Shown: positions 1-8,972 of the stretch, piece by piece
Layout of the letters: each line of letters starts with the position of its first letter
Numbering within the stretch: position 1 is the first letter of the stretch
Position numbers and translations under genes: made by a program
NCBI GenBank assembly: GCA_001516055.1
Contig: LOEZ01000097.1
Location: 1 to 45,514 of the forward strand
DNA: 45,514 bases
Direction of reading: 5' to 3'
Origin: Gracilibacter sp. BRH_c7a
GTDB taxonomy: Bacteria; Bacillota; Desulfitobacteriia; Desulfitobacteriales; Syntrophobotulaceae
The notes under the pieces: model-generated
What the model saw: the letters and a program-made list of their open reading frames with translations, nothing else
The model's database searches: none
What the model was told of the DNA's origin: nothing

Positions 1-69
1 GGAGTAGCTATCAGAATGGCACTTATTTATCTGCTTATTGGAGGAGGGACAGGCAATGTTGTGGATTAA
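1..69 (+). CDS. pyrB: Aspartate carbamoyltransferase, C-terminal end only
   Basis: Only the last 22 codons are present, entering from the left edge in frame 1 and stopping at TAA 67-69. The peptide begins GVAIRMALIYLLIGGG, which resembles the C-terminal helix of bacterial PyrB as I recall it (a residue pattern of the type NGVAxRMAxLYLLLGG). PyrB condenses carbamoyl phosphate with aspartate, the step before dihydroorotase. Its stop codon lies 14 nt inside pyrC, so the two genes are probably translationally coupled. The assignment rests on a short peptide plus the operon context. Confidence 0.7.
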   Translation, partial: GVAIRMALIYLLIGGGTGNVVD

Positions 70-1396
70 GAATGTTACTGTGATAGATCCCAGTCAAGGG
101 ATGTCAGGGATAAATGATGTCCTTGTCCAATCGGGCAGGATTGTAGAAGTAGGTCCTAAGTTTAAAACACAGGAAGTGATAGCCAAGTTAGGATTAATGG
201 ATATCAAGGAAGTCAATCAAATAGATGGTGAAGGGAAGTATCTGTTTCCTGGTCTGATAGATGTTCACGTTCATCTACGCGAACCGGGACAAGAAGATAA
301 AGAAGATATCGCCAGTGGGTCGAGAGCTGCTATTAGAGGAGGTTTCACCTCAATCATGGCCATGGCCAATACTTCTCCTATAATAGACCAGAGAGCGTTA
401 GCTGAATTTGTCAAGCTCCAAGCACAAAGGGCAGGTATGGCTAAGGTATATCCGGTCTCAGCCGTGACAAAAGGGTTTAAAGGCCAAGAATTAGTAGAGA
501 TGATGGATATCAGAGACGGGGGAGCAGTAAGTTTTTCCGATGATGGCAAAGGGATTCAGAACCCTGAGATAATGCGTCTGGCTTTAGAATATGCTAAACT
601 TACCGGCTGCCCCATCATCAGTCACTGTGAAGATGAAGCTTTAGCGGGCAAAGGTGTTATGCGCAGAGGTCAAGCCAGTGCCAGACTAGGTCTCCCAGGG
701 ATACCGGCGAGTGCTGAAAGTGTGATGGTGGCAAGAGATGTTATCTTAGCGGCGGAAACCGGAGGAAAACTGCATATCGCGCACGTCTCTACCAAAGAGA
801 GTGTGGAACTGATTCGATGGGCCAAGGGAGAAGGAGTAGATGTCTCAGCTGAAGTGAATCCACATCACCTGCTCTTCACAGATGAAGATATCAAACTGAC
901 GGATACTTCCTATAAGGTTAATCCTCCTCTCCCTTCCAGAGAGGACCAGCAAGCATTGTTAGAGGGGATACTAGATGGGACCATCGATATGCTAGCCACT
1001 GATCATGCACCTCATACCTGGGAAGAGAAAGCTAGACCTTTTCAGGAAGCTCCTTTCGGGATTAACGGCCTGGAGACCTCCTTGGCTGCTGTTTGGCAAG
1101 GACTGGTGAAACCCGGCAAAATAACTATTGAAAAACTAGTAGAGTTATGGTCCGTGAATCCTAGTAGACGATTTGGAATCCCGGGTGGAACCCTTAACCC
1201 TGGTGCTCAGGCAGATATGATTATGTTTGATCCGTTGTATAAAGAAGTAATCACTACGGACATTATGGAATCCAAAGCGGACAACACCCCTTTCTTAAAG
1301 AAAGAGTTACAAGGATTCCCTGTCATCACCTGGGTAGAAGGAAGAATGCTGATGAAGGACAGGAAGATATTTAAAGATAATCAATCTCTAATTTAA
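56..1396 (+). CDS. pyrC: Dihydroorotase (PyrC, type I)
   Basis: 446-residue zinc amidohydrolase that closes carbamoyl-aspartate to dihydroorotate, step 3 of UMP synthesis in the cytoplasm. Visible family motifs are the metal-binding DVHVHLREPG near residue 70, a long barrel with SDDGKGI, an ISHCEDE histidine, HIAHVST, and the active-site ATDHAPH. I chose ATG 56 because a strong GGAGGAGGG lies at 40-48. An in-frame TTG at 38 is upstream of that site and would add six residues. The start overlaps the end of pyrB; carA follows after 117 nt. The length matches the Bacillus-type enzyme, and no key residue is missing. Confidence 0.96.
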   Translation: MLWIKNVTVIDPSQGMSGINDVLVQSGRIVEVGPKFKTQEVIAKLGLMDIKEVNQIDGEGKYLFPGLIDVHVHLREPGQEDKEDIASGSRAAIRGGFTSIMAMANTSPIIDQRALAEFVKLQAQRAGMAKVYPVSAVTKGFKGQELVEMMDIRDGGAVSFSDDGKGIQNPEIMRLALEYAKLTGCPIISHCEDEALAGKGVMRRGQASARLGLPGIPASAESVMVARDVILAAETGGKLHIAHVSTKESVELIRWAKGEGVDVSAEVNPHHLLFTDEDIKLTDTSYKVNPPLPSREDQQALLEGILDGTIDMLATDHAPHTWEEKARPFQEAPFGINGLETSLAAVWQGLVKPGKITIEKLVELWSVNPSRRFGIPGGTLNPGAQADMIMFDPLYKEVITTDIMESKADNTPFLKKELQGFPVITWVEGRMLMKDRKIFKDNQSLI

Positions 1397-1513
1397 AAAA
1401 AGTATTGTAGGATAATACCTAAATAGAGAAAAAGTCATTTAGATTGTAGAAGCTGATTTTAAAGGCTAGGTAGTAATTATGTTAGCAATTAAGAAGATAA
1501 GGAGGAGAAGAAA

Positions 1514-2590
1514 ATGGCATGGCTTGTCTTAAAAGATGGGAAAGGGTTCGAAGGAGAAAAATTTGGATCTTGGCCTGCGGAGGATAAAGAGGTTTACGGA
1601 GAGGTCGTTTTCAACACTTCCATGACTGGCTATCAAGAGATGATAACTGATTTGTCTTATGCAGGTCAGATTCTGACATTTACTCAGCCTCAGATAGGAA
1701 ACTATGGCTGGCATAATGAAGAGAGCGAAGCAAGTAAGAATCTTTTAAAAGGATTGGTTGTCAGGGAACTTGCTGCAGGAGAAGGAAGTTTCCATGCTGA
1801 TAGAACATTGGAAAGTTATTGTCTTAAACAAAGTATCCCTGGCTTGAAAGGGATAGATACCAGAGAGTTAACCAGACATATCCGCAAGAACGGAACTCTG
1901 CCGGGGGTAATGGTTTCTCAATTAGAAGAGGGTATTGGATACTGGCAGAACCATGGTTCTACAGCTATTCGACCCGATAGGCACTGGGTTTATCAAACCA
2001 CAGTCTCTGAAGAATATGTTATTCCGGGTAATGGACCTATTCTGGCGGTCTTGGATTTTGGAGCTAAACGCAACATTCTGCGATGCCTGCAGAGCAGAGG
2101 ATTCAAACTGCATGTATTTCCTGCCGGAACTTCTGCAGATGAAATAATGGATATCAATCCTGTAGGATTGGTATTAAGTAACGGCCCGGGGGACCCTAGT
2201 GGTTTGCCGGAGATTGCTGAGAATGTAAGTAATCTTATTTCCAAGATACCCATTCTAGGTATCTGCATGGGGCATCAGATTATGGCAATCTCCTCAGGTG
2301 CCCAAACCTATAAACTGCCTTTCGGTCACAGAGGGGGGAATCATCCTGTGCAAAACAGGGAAACTTTGAAAGTGACCATGACCTCTCAGAATCATGGTTA
2401 CGCTGTAGATGAGAGCTCTCTTAAAGGAACAGGATTTAAAGTACTGTATTCCAATTTGAATGATGGAACGGTAGAAGGAATGAAACATGAAAATTTTCAT
2501 GTTCTTACTGTGCAATACCATCCTGAAGCTGCGCCGGGACCGGAAGAAAATGAAGAGATATTTGATCAATTTGTTGAGATGTTGAAGTAA
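1514..2590 (+). CDS. carA: Carbamoyl phosphate synthase, small (glutaminase) subunit
   Basis: 358 residues. It hydrolyses glutamine and channels ammonia to CarB to make carbamoyl phosphate for pyrimidines and possibly arginine. The N-terminal CarA domain (residues 1-150, with FNTSMTGYQE) is followed by a class I glutamine amidotransferase domain. The nucleophile is Cys251 in GICMGHQ, with His336 and Glu338 in YHPEAAPG completing the triad. The start ATG has AAGGAGGAG about 8 nt upstream. carB begins 18 nt after the stop. The 117-nt gap before it (1397-1513) is AT-rich, and I see no clear PyrR-binding loop or terminator there. Confidence 0.97.
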   Translation: MAWLVLKDGKGFEGEKFGSWPAEDKEVYGEVVFNTSMTGYQEMITDLSYAGQILTFTQPQIGNYGWHNEESEASKNLLKGLVVRELAAGEGSFHADRTLESYCLKQSIPGLKGIDTRELTRHIRKNGTLPGVMVSQLEEGIGYWQNHGSTAIRPDRHWVYQTTVSEEYVIPGNGPILAVLDFGAKRNILRCLQSRGFKLHVFPAGTSADEIMDINPVGLVLSNGPGDPSGLPEIAENVSNLISKIPILGICMGHQIMAISSGAQTYKLPFGHRGGNHPVQNRETLKVTMTSQNHGYAVDESSLKGTGFKVLYSNLNDGTVEGMKHENFHVLTVQYHPEAAPGPEENEEIFDQFVEMLK

Positions 2591-2608
2591 GAAAGGAGGT
2601 AAAAATAG

Positions 2609-5600
2609 ATGCCAAAGGGTAATTGGAAAAAAGTGATGGTAATAGGCTCGGGGCCTATTGTGATAGGACAAGCTGCGGAATTTGATTATGCAGGGACACA
2701 GGCTTGCCGCGCTTTAAGGGAAGAAGGAATTGAGACAGTTCTTGTTAACTCCAATCCCGCTACCATAATGACAGATAAAGAAGTAGCCGATAAAGTTTAT
2801 ATCGAGCCTCTGACTCTGGAGTTTTTAGAAAGAATCATAGAAAAAGAAAGACCGGATGGTCTCCTTCCTACCATGGGCGGACAGACAGGACTTAATCTTG
2901 CTTTTCAACTATCCAAGGCCGGAATCCTGAAAAGATGTGGTGTCACTTTATTAGGCACTCCTTTAGATAGTATTAGTAAAGCTGAAGATAGAGAACATTT
3001 CCGTAATCTGATGCAAGAGATAAACCAACCTATCCCTCAGAGTACAATCGTATCAGATGTTGAAGGGGCCCTCAGATTTGCTGAGGAAATAGGGTTTCCC
3101 GTCATTGTCCGTCCTGCTTTTACCTTAGGAGGTACAGGTGGAGGGATAGCAAACGATGCGGAAACTCTAAAAACCATAGCCACTAGCGGGATTAAAGCCA
3201 GTATGATAGGACAGATTTTAATCGAAAGAAGTGTTGCTGGGTGGAAAGAGATCGAGTATGAGGTCTTAAGAGATAACTGTGGCAACAGTATCACAGTCTG
3301 TCATATGGAAAATATGGACCCTGTAGGAGTTCATACCGGGGACAGTATTGTCGTAGCACCATGTCAGACTTTGACAGATAAGGAGATCCAAACCTTAAGA
3401 ACAGCATCCTTGAAGATAGTAGATGCCTTAGGTATTGAGGGAGGGTGTAATGTTCAATTGGCTCTTCATCCGGAAAGACTGGAATATTGTGTTATCGAAG
3501 TCAATCCTCGTCTTAGCCGTTCCAGTGCTTTGGCATCCAAAGCCACAGGCTATCCGATAGCGAAGATAGCTGCTAAAATTGCGATTGGTTATTCCCTCGC
3601 TGAACTACCCAACGCTGTGACGGGTAAGACATCAGCTTGTTTCGAACCGGCTCTGGATTATGTAGTGGTGAAGATTCCTCGTTGGCCTTTTGATAAGTTT
3701 TCCGATGCCGATCGTACCTTAGGCACTCAGATGAAAGCAACCGGTGAAGTCATGGGTCTGGGTCGTAATCTGGAGACAGCACTATTAAAAGCTGTTCGTT
3801 CTTTGGAGAATAAGTCTTTTGGATTACGTTCAGAAGAAATGAAAAGGTTCAGTGACCAAGAGATACAAGCAAAATGCCAAATACCAGAGGATAATATCCT
3901 TTTTGTAATAGCTGAGGGATTCAGACGGGGATGGACAGTTGAAAGGATTAATTCGCTCAATGAATGGAATCCTTATTTTTTAAAAAAGATTAAAGGAATA
4001 GTTGAATTCGCGGAATTCATTCAAAATAGCCCCTGGAATTTGGATATTCTTCTCAAAGCTAAACGCCTGGGATTCTCCGACAAGGAAATTGCAGGATTGT
4101 GGCAAACATCAGAAAAAAAAGTATACGATTTCAGAATTAATAACAACCTCAAACCTGTTTATAAAATGGTAGATACTTGTGCAGGTGAGTTTGAAGCCAC
4201 CACTCCTTACTTCTACTCCAGCTATGATGTCGAAGATGAAGTAGAGATAACAGACAGAAGGAAGATAGCCGTACTTGGTTCAGGGCCTATTAGGATTGGG
4301 CAGGGGATTGAGTTCGATTATTGTTCAGTGCATGCGGTCAAGGCTCTGAAAAAAGCAGGGGTAGAAAGCATTATCATAAATAACAACCCTGAAACAGTTT
4401 CCACCGATTTTGATACAGCCGATAGACTTTATTTTGAACCATTAACAATCGAAGATGTCTCAGCAGTTTTGGATAAGGAACAACCTGAAGGGGTCGTAGT
4501 TCAGTTCGGGGGCCAGACAGCTATCGGTTTATGTAAGGATCTGGTTGAACGGGGATATAAGATACTAGGGACTATGGTTGAAGATATCGATAGAGCAGAG
4601 GAAAGAAGCATTTTCGATGATGTCCTACAGGAGATTGGAGCACAAAGGCCTCGTGGGGGATGTGTCTCCAGTATGAAGGAAGCAGAAGCTCTGGCAGAGG
4701 ACATAGGATTTCCGTTAATCGTACGGCCATCCTACGTCTTAGGTGGAAGGGCAATGCAGATAGTCTATGATGGCCAAGAGTTAAAAAGAGTTTTCGCTCA
4801 AGCCCTTCTGGAGTTTCCAGGACAGCAGATATGGATGGATCAGTACCTTCTTGGTAGAGAAGTAGAAGTTGATGCGATTTCCGATGGAGAAACGGTATGT
4901 ATCCCAGGAATCATGGAACATTTAGAAAGAGCAGGAGTTCACTCTGGTGATTCTATCGCAGTTTATCCTCCTCAGAAGGTAAATAAGGTCACAGAGCAAA
5001 TCATCGCAGACCTAACCATCTCTATAGCCCGCAGTCTGAATATCAAAGGTCTATTGAATATTCAATATGTCATCCACAAAGATCAAGTCTATGTTATCGA
5101 AGTGAATCCTCGCTCCAGCCGTACTGTTCCTTTCCTGAGTAAGGTTACTGGGGTGCCCATTGTTGAACTGGCTACAAGGGTTATCCTAGGAGAGACCCTG
5201 AAAAGTATGGGGATCGAATCAGGAACCTGGCCGGTAGGAGACCATGTTGCCGTTAAAGCACCAGTGTTCTCTTTCTCCAAGTTACTCTTAGTGGAGCCTT
5301 CACTTGGTCCTGAGATGAAGTCGACCGGTGAAGTAATGGGAATCGACAGAACTTATGAGAAAGCCCTGTACAAAGCCCTTTTGGCTTCTGGGATGCATAT
5401 GTTGGCTCATGGCACAGTCCTGGCAACTTTATCAGATAGAGATAAAGAAGAAGGCATCAAGCTTGTCCAAAGATTTTATAAACTCGGATTCCGTATCTTA
5501 GCAACTAAAGGAACTGCTCAGGCTTTGGCAGCTACCGGGATAGAAGTTGAGACAGTAGGGAAGCTGCATACCGGATCGGATGAAATAACAGAGAAGATTA

Positions 5601-5785
5601 AAAAAGGCCAGGTTCAATGTGTGTTGAATACTACAACCCATGGCAAAATAATTGCCAGCGATGGTTTCTCCATCCGCAGAGCTGCAGTGGAACAGGGGAT
5701 ACCTTGCTTTACCAGCATGGATACCGCTGAAGCTTGGCTTCATGTTCTGGAAACCAACTCACCGAGCATAATTCCACTCAGTTAA
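2609..5785 (+). CDS. carB: Carbamoyl phosphate synthase, large subunit
   Basis: 1058 residues, the normal bacterial length. It uses bicarbonate, ammonia from CarA and two ATP to form carbamoyl phosphate. Two homologous ATP-grasp halves are visible: the first opens with VMVIGSGPIVIGQAAEFDYAG, the second near residue 551 with IAVLGSGPIRIGQGIEFDY. Both carry the paired VIEVNPR metal-binding motif (VIEVNPRLSRSSAL and VIEVNPRSSRTVPF). The C-terminal 120 residues form the MGS-like allosteric domain (LATKGTAQAL), which binds effectors such as UMP in homologues. A GAAAGGAGG lies 10 nt before the ATG. The gene is intact, and pyrK follows 26 nt downstream. Confidence 0.98.
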   Translation: MPKGNWKKVMVIGSGPIVIGQAAEFDYAGTQACRALREEGIETVLVNSNPATIMTDKEVADKVYIEPLTLEFLERIIEKERPDGLLPTMGGQTGLNLAFQLSKAGILKRCGVTLLGTPLDSISKAEDREHFRNLMQEINQPIPQSTIVSDVEGALRFAEEIGFPVIVRPAFTLGGTGGGIANDAETLKTIATSGIKASMIGQILIERSVAGWKEIEYEVLRDNCGNSITVCHMENMDPVGVHTGDSIVVAPCQTLTDKEIQTLRTASLKIVDALGIEGGCNVQLALHPERLEYCVIEVNPRLSRSSALASKATGYPIAKIAAKIAIGYSLAELPNAVTGKTSACFEPALDYVVVKIPRWPFDKFSDADRTLGTQMKATGEVMGLGRNLETALLKAVRSLENKSFGLRSEEMKRFSDQEIQAKCQIPEDNILFVIAEGFRRGWTVERINSLNEWNPYFLKKIKGIVEFAEFIQNSPWNLDILLKAKRLGFSDKEIAGLWQTSEKKVYDFRINNNLKPVYKMVDTCAGEFEATTPYFYSSYDVEDEVEITDRRKIAVLGSGPIRIGQGIEFDYCSVHAVKALKKAGVESIIINNNPETVSTDFDTADRLYFEPLTIEDVSAVLDKEQPEGVVVQFGGQTAIGLCKDLVERGYKILGTMVEDIDRAEERSIFDDVLQEIGAQRPRGGCVSSMKEAEALAEDIGFPLIVRPSYVLGGRAMQIVYDGQELKRVFAQALLEFPGQQIWMDQYLLGREVEVDAISDGETVCIPGIMEHLERAGVHSGDSIAVYPPQKVNKVTEQIIADLTISIARSLNIKGLLNIQYVIHKDQVYVIEVNPRSSRTVPFLSKVTGVPIVELATRVILGETLKSMGIESGTWPVGDHVAVKAPVFSFSKLLLVEPSLGPEMKSTGEVMGIDRTYEKALYKALLASGMHMLAHGTVLATLSDRDKEEGIKLVQRFYKLGFRILATKGTAQALAATGIEVETVGKLHTGSDEITEKIKKGQVQCVLNTTTHGKIIASDGFSIRRAAVEQGIPCFTSMDTAEAWLHVLETNSPSIIPLS

Positions 5786-5811
5786 GAGATGCTACGCGCA
5801 AGGAGTGATAT

Positions 5812-6651
5812 ATGGTGATGATTCTCAAGGAAAGAGTAATAGAGAACAGAATTATGGGTGACCCTATCCAAATGTTATATAAGATGGTAATAAGCGGTCA
5901 AGCAGCACAAACTGCTACCCCTGGTCAGTTTGTCCATCTCCAAGTAGCCGACAGCAATGAGCCTCTCTTGCGAAGACCTTTAAGTATAGCAGGAATTGAT
6001 AAGAATACAGAAGAGGTTACGATCTATTACAAGGTGATAGGCAAGGGAACCGAGCTTCTTACCCGAATAAAAGAGAATGAATATATAAGTGTACTTGGGC
6101 CTTTAGGGACGGGATTCACTGTCCCTGACTCAGGAGAGTTATTACTGGTTGCCGGAGGGATAGGCATATTCCCCCTGCTTTCTCTTATCCAAGCAGTCGA
6201 TAAGGAAAAGGTTAAGCTTAAGCTCCTTTGGGGTGGAGAGAATAAACAGTTTATTGAAAGTGCCGGTTTAATCGATATTGAGAAAATGGGAGTCAATCTG
6301 GATATGTCCACCCTGGATGGGAGTCTGGGGACCAAAGGACTGGTGACAGACCTCCTGGAATCCTATCTGGGTGATAATACAGATACAATCGCCAAGCCTA
6401 AAGATAATGGGAAACAGAATCTCAGGGTTGCAACTTGCGGACCTAAGGGTATGTTGCAAGCCGTCACCAAGATATGTCTTGGACACAACGTTCCTGTGGA
6501 AGTCTCTTTGGAGGAACGTATGGCTTGCGGTATAGGAGCATGTTTAGGATGTGTCTGTACAGTGAAAGACTTGGAAGGAAACCTTAAAAGGAAGAGGGTC
6601 TGCAAGGAAGGTCCGGTTATGGATGGGAAGGAGGTTGTCTGGGATGAGTAA
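5812..6651 (+). CDS. pyrK: Dihydroorotate dehydrogenase B, electron transfer subunit
   Basis: 279-residue FAD/[2Fe-2S] subunit that passes electrons from PyrD to NAD. The N-terminal ferredoxin-reductase fold has the flavin motif RRPLSIAG. The nucleotide-binding part has GGIGIFPLL. The C-terminal cluster motif is CGIGACLGCVC followed by a fourth Cys in KRVCKEGP. It is slightly longer than the roughly 256-residue Bacillus protein because of a polar insertion around residues 183-203. ATG 5812 and ATG 5818 are both possible; AGGAGTG at 5801-5807 suits either. It overlaps pyrD by 8 nt, consistent with the fixed pairing of the two subunits. Confidence 0.95.
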   Translation: MVMILKERVIENRIMGDPIQMLYKMVISGQAAQTATPGQFVHLQVADSNEPLLRRPLSIAGIDKNTEEVTIYYKVIGKGTELLTRIKENEYISVLGPLGTGFTVPDSGELLLVAGGIGIFPLLSLIQAVDKEKVKLKLLWGGENKQFIESAGLIDIEKMGVNLDMSTLDGSLGTKGLVTDLLESYLGDNTDTIAKPKDNGKQNLRVATCGPKGMLQAVTKICLGHNVPVEVSLEERMACGIGACLGCVCTVKDLEGNLKRKRVCKEGPVMDGKEVVWDE

Positions 6652-7564
6652 GGTAAGCATGGCAATACAAATGTCTGGATTAAGTCTCAGAAATCCCATC
6701 ATAACATCATCTGGAACCTATGGCTTCGGTGAAGAATATTCTCCGTTCTGTTCACCATCTTTGCTTGGGGGCATAACAGTTAAAGGGATAACGCCTTTAC
6801 CCCGCCTGGGGAATCCGGTTCCCCGTCTTGCAGAGACACCTGCCGGTTTATTAAATTCTGTAGGTTTGGAGAATCCCGGATTGGAAGGGTTCATAAGATC
6901 TTATCTTCCTAAACTAGTTGAGTTGGATACGTCAGTGATTGTAAATATCTCGGGGTTCTCCATAGAGGATTATGCTCACCTAGCTTCTGCTTTTCAAAAT
7001 GATTCCGGCATAGCTGCTTTGGAGGTCAATATCTCCTGTCCTAACATCAAACATGGCGGGATGGCTTTCGGTACTCATCCTGAGAGTGCCCAGGAAGTAA
7101 TAGCCATTGTGAGGAAGAATACAGATTTGCCTATTATAGCTAAGCTCTCTCCGAACGTCACCGACATAGTGGAGATGGCTAGAGCGGTAGAACGTGGTGG
7201 GGCAGATATAATCTCTCTTATCAATACTCTGCTGGGTATGAGTATAGATGTTAAATCCCAAAAGCCAATTCTGGCTAATAAGATGGGCGGACTATCCGGA
7301 CCTGCTGTCCGCCCGATAGCGGTCAGGATGGTGTACCAAGTGTACGAAGCTGTAGATATTCCGATTGTCGGAATGGGAGGGATATCTACTTGGCAGGATG
7401 CAGTTGAATTCATGCTGGCCGGGGCCAGTGCCGTCAGTATAGGAACTGCTAATTTTATTAATCCTATAGCTCCTGTGGATATTCTTACAGGTCTGGAAAA
7501 TTATTGTCAGCAAAGAGGATATGGTTCGGTTCAGGAGATTGTGGGGTTGGCGCATCAGAGATAG
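6644..7564 (+). CDS. pyrD: Dihydroorotate dehydrogenase B, catalytic subunit (class 1B)
   Basis: 306-residue FMN barrel that oxidises dihydroorotate to orotate and works with PyrK, so it is NAD-linked. Motifs seen are the substrate loop TVKGITPLPRLGNP, the catalytic-cysteine segment NISCPNIKHGG, the FMN-phosphate region VGMGGISTWQDA, and GASAVSIGTA. I place the start at ATG 6644, just after GGAAGGAGG at 6625-6633. An in-frame ATG at 6623 lies before that site. The gene ends 7 nt before a 151-bp palindromic element that separates it from pyrF. Confidence 0.96.
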   Translation: MSKVSMAIQMSGLSLRNPIITSSGTYGFGEEYSPFCSPSLLGGITVKGITPLPRLGNPVPRLAETPAGLLNSVGLENPGLEGFIRSYLPKLVELDTSVIVNISGFSIEDYAHLASAFQNDSGIAALEVNISCPNIKHGGMAFGTHPESAQEVIAIVRKNTDLPIIAKLSPNVTDIVEMARAVERGGADIISLINTLLGMSIDVKSQKPILANKMGGLSGPAVRPIAVRMVYQVYEAVDIPIVGMGGISTWQDAVEFMLAGASAVSIGTANFINPIAPVDILTGLENYCQQRGYGSVQEIVGLAHQR

Positions 7565-7570
7565 TTAGAG

Positions 7571-7721
7571 GATACAGTGCAGCAAGTGCTCTTCGGCAGT
7601 AATGACCTCCTGTCATAACGGCCACGGATGGCCTAATACCGCAGTGCCATGGAGGGCATGGAGCGGTAAACTGCCGCGCTCCGCCTCCATGCTCCGCTTG
7701 CCGCACTTACTGCACTGTATC
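7571..7721. repeat. 151-bp palindromic, MITE-like repeat element
   Basis: The ends are inverted copies: 18 nt at 7571-7588 (GATACAGTGCAGCAAGTG) match the reverse complement of 7704-7721 with one mismatch. Inner segments are also self-complementary: GGCC-N6-GGCC near 7620-7633, and a GC-rich CATGGAG...CTCCATG arm pair in the second half. The element is much richer in G+C than its surroundings and has no convincing ORF. A TTAGA flanks each side (7565-7569 and 7723-7727), possibly a target duplication. It probably folds into a long hairpin in the pyrD-pyrF transcript. Whether it is dispersed in the genome cannot be seen here. Confidence 0.7.
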
Positions 7722-7757
7722 TTTAGACTTATCCTGATTAAAGAGAGGATGATTTGA

Positions 7758-8450
7758 ATGGAAGATACCGTGAAACTAAATGAAAGAATAATAGTTGCTT
7801 TGGATGTTGATTCTAGGGAGAAAGCTGTCCAACTTGCTAGAGAGCTAGCTGGTAGTGGTTGCTGGCTGAAATTGGGATTGGAACTGTATGCTCTTTCAGG
7901 GCTTAGTCTAATAGATGAGTTTAAAAAGCTGGGGTTCAATATCTTTTTGGATCTCAAACTGCATGACATACCTACTACGGTGGAAAAAACTTTAAGAGTT
8001 CTTGTTTCTTCCGGAGTGGATATGGTGAATGTCCACTGCAGCGGTGGATATGAAATGATGGCTAGAGCTGCTGAGGTCTGTCACAGAGCAGATAAGACTA
8101 TTATCGGGGTTACCGTACTTACAAGCATGGGGCAACAGGAGATAGCTTCTCTAGGTGTTCAGGGAAGTACTGAACAGCAAGTCTTAAAACTGGGTAAACT
8201 AGCTCAGAAAGCTTCGCTCGACGGAGTGGTAGCATCAGCCCAAGAAGCACCCATCCTCCGCCAGGAATGCGGATCAGAGTTTCTGCTGGTAACACCAGGT
8301 ATCCGCCCGGCCTGGAGTGAGAAGAACGATCAGGTAAGGGTGCTTACACCTAAAAAAGCTCTGGAATCAGGAAGCTCCTATCTGGTGGTTGGAAGACCAA
8401 TCACCATGGCTGAGAATCCGAGGGAAGCGTTGAATATGTTGTGGGATTAG
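7758..8450 (+). CDS. pyrF: Orotidine 5'-phosphate decarboxylase
   Basis: 230-residue barrel that converts OMP to UMP, the last step of the pathway. It is recognised by RIIVALDVDSREKA at the N-terminus, the catalytic DLKLHDIP (Lys67 and Asp70), VTVLTSM, and the phosphate-binding TPGIRP and VVGRPI motifs. The ATG is preceded by a moderate AGAGAGGATG. It lies 193 nt after pyrD because of the palindromic element. The partner pyrE, which usually follows directly, is 2.6 kb downstream beyond genes on the other strand. Confidence 0.96.
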   Translation: MEDTVKLNERIIVALDVDSREKAVQLARELAGSGCWLKLGLELYALSGLSLIDEFKKLGFNIFLDLKLHDIPTTVEKTLRVLVSSGVDMVNVHCSGGYEMMARAAEVCHRADKTIIGVTVLTSMGQQEIASLGVQGSTEQQVLKLGKLAQKASLDGVVASAQEAPILRQECGSEFLLVTPGIRPAWSEKNDQVRVLTPKKALESGSSYLVVGRPITMAENPREALNMLWD

Positions 8451-8475
8451 GATGTGAGAGGTATATCCTAGCTAT

Positions 8476-8841
8476 TTATGCATTCTTTTTTGTATTCTTT
8501 GTTATGACTTTGGTTGAATATTTTATCACTTCAATATCTTCGATTGTAATAAGACCTTCGTTTACTACCTCGTCCAGATAAGGCATTAGTCTGTCCAGAT
8601 ATTCGATACTATCTACAATATCAATTACAATAGGAAGGTCGTGGGATAGTTCAAGAATTCTCACAGTTTTAATTCTTGAATTTGCCCCAAACCCTTCAAT
8701 ACCTCTAAAAACCGTAACGCCCGCAAGCCCCAGTTCCTTGGCTTTCAAAACGATGGCGTGATATAGAGTTGTACCTTTATGCCTGCTCGCCTCATTTATG
8801 TAGATTCGAATTCTACGGGCTTGACCGGTTATTTTGGCCAT
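8476..8841 (-). CDS. DUF190 family protein (copy A)
   Basis: 121-residue soluble protein of the DUF190 family, which has a small PII-like ferredoxin fold and unknown biochemical role. Signature segments are RIRIYINEASRHKG, a GVTVFRGIEGFG stretch and RILELSHDLPIVIDIVD. DUF190 genes commonly accompany crcB fluoride exporters, and a second copy sits next to crcB at 9903-10253 here. The start has AAGGAGG nine nt upstream. It follows the truncated antiporter by 131 nt and was probably the distal gene of the operon headed by the riboswitch at 9630-9684. It converges on pyrF. Confidence 0.88.
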   Translation of the reverse strand: MAKITGQARRIRIYINEASRHKGTTLYHAIVLKAKELGLAGVTVFRGIEGFGANSRIKTVRILELSHDLPIVIDIVDSIEYLDRLMPYLDEVVNEGLITIEDIEVIKYSTKVITKNTKKNA

Positions 8842-8972
8842 AGTTAAATTCCTCCTTAAAGAAATTTTATTTATGTCCGATAAAATTCTGACGAGTCCTA
8901 ATTCGTATTTTCATTATGAAGTTTATTCCAGACCTTTCAAGCTGTGGCGGAGCATTAGAGCCTAGAAAAATT

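Noticed and set aside
1397-1513. PyrR attenuator or terminator between pyrC and carA
   Set aside because: Only a weak AGTATT/AATACC-type fold is possible. I see no PyrR-binding loop consensus and no terminator U-tract.
2294-2671. 125-residue minus-strand reading frame across the carA-carB junction
   Set aside because: It is antisense to two clear genes, rich in His/Phe/Arg, without a ribosome binding site or recognisable motif.
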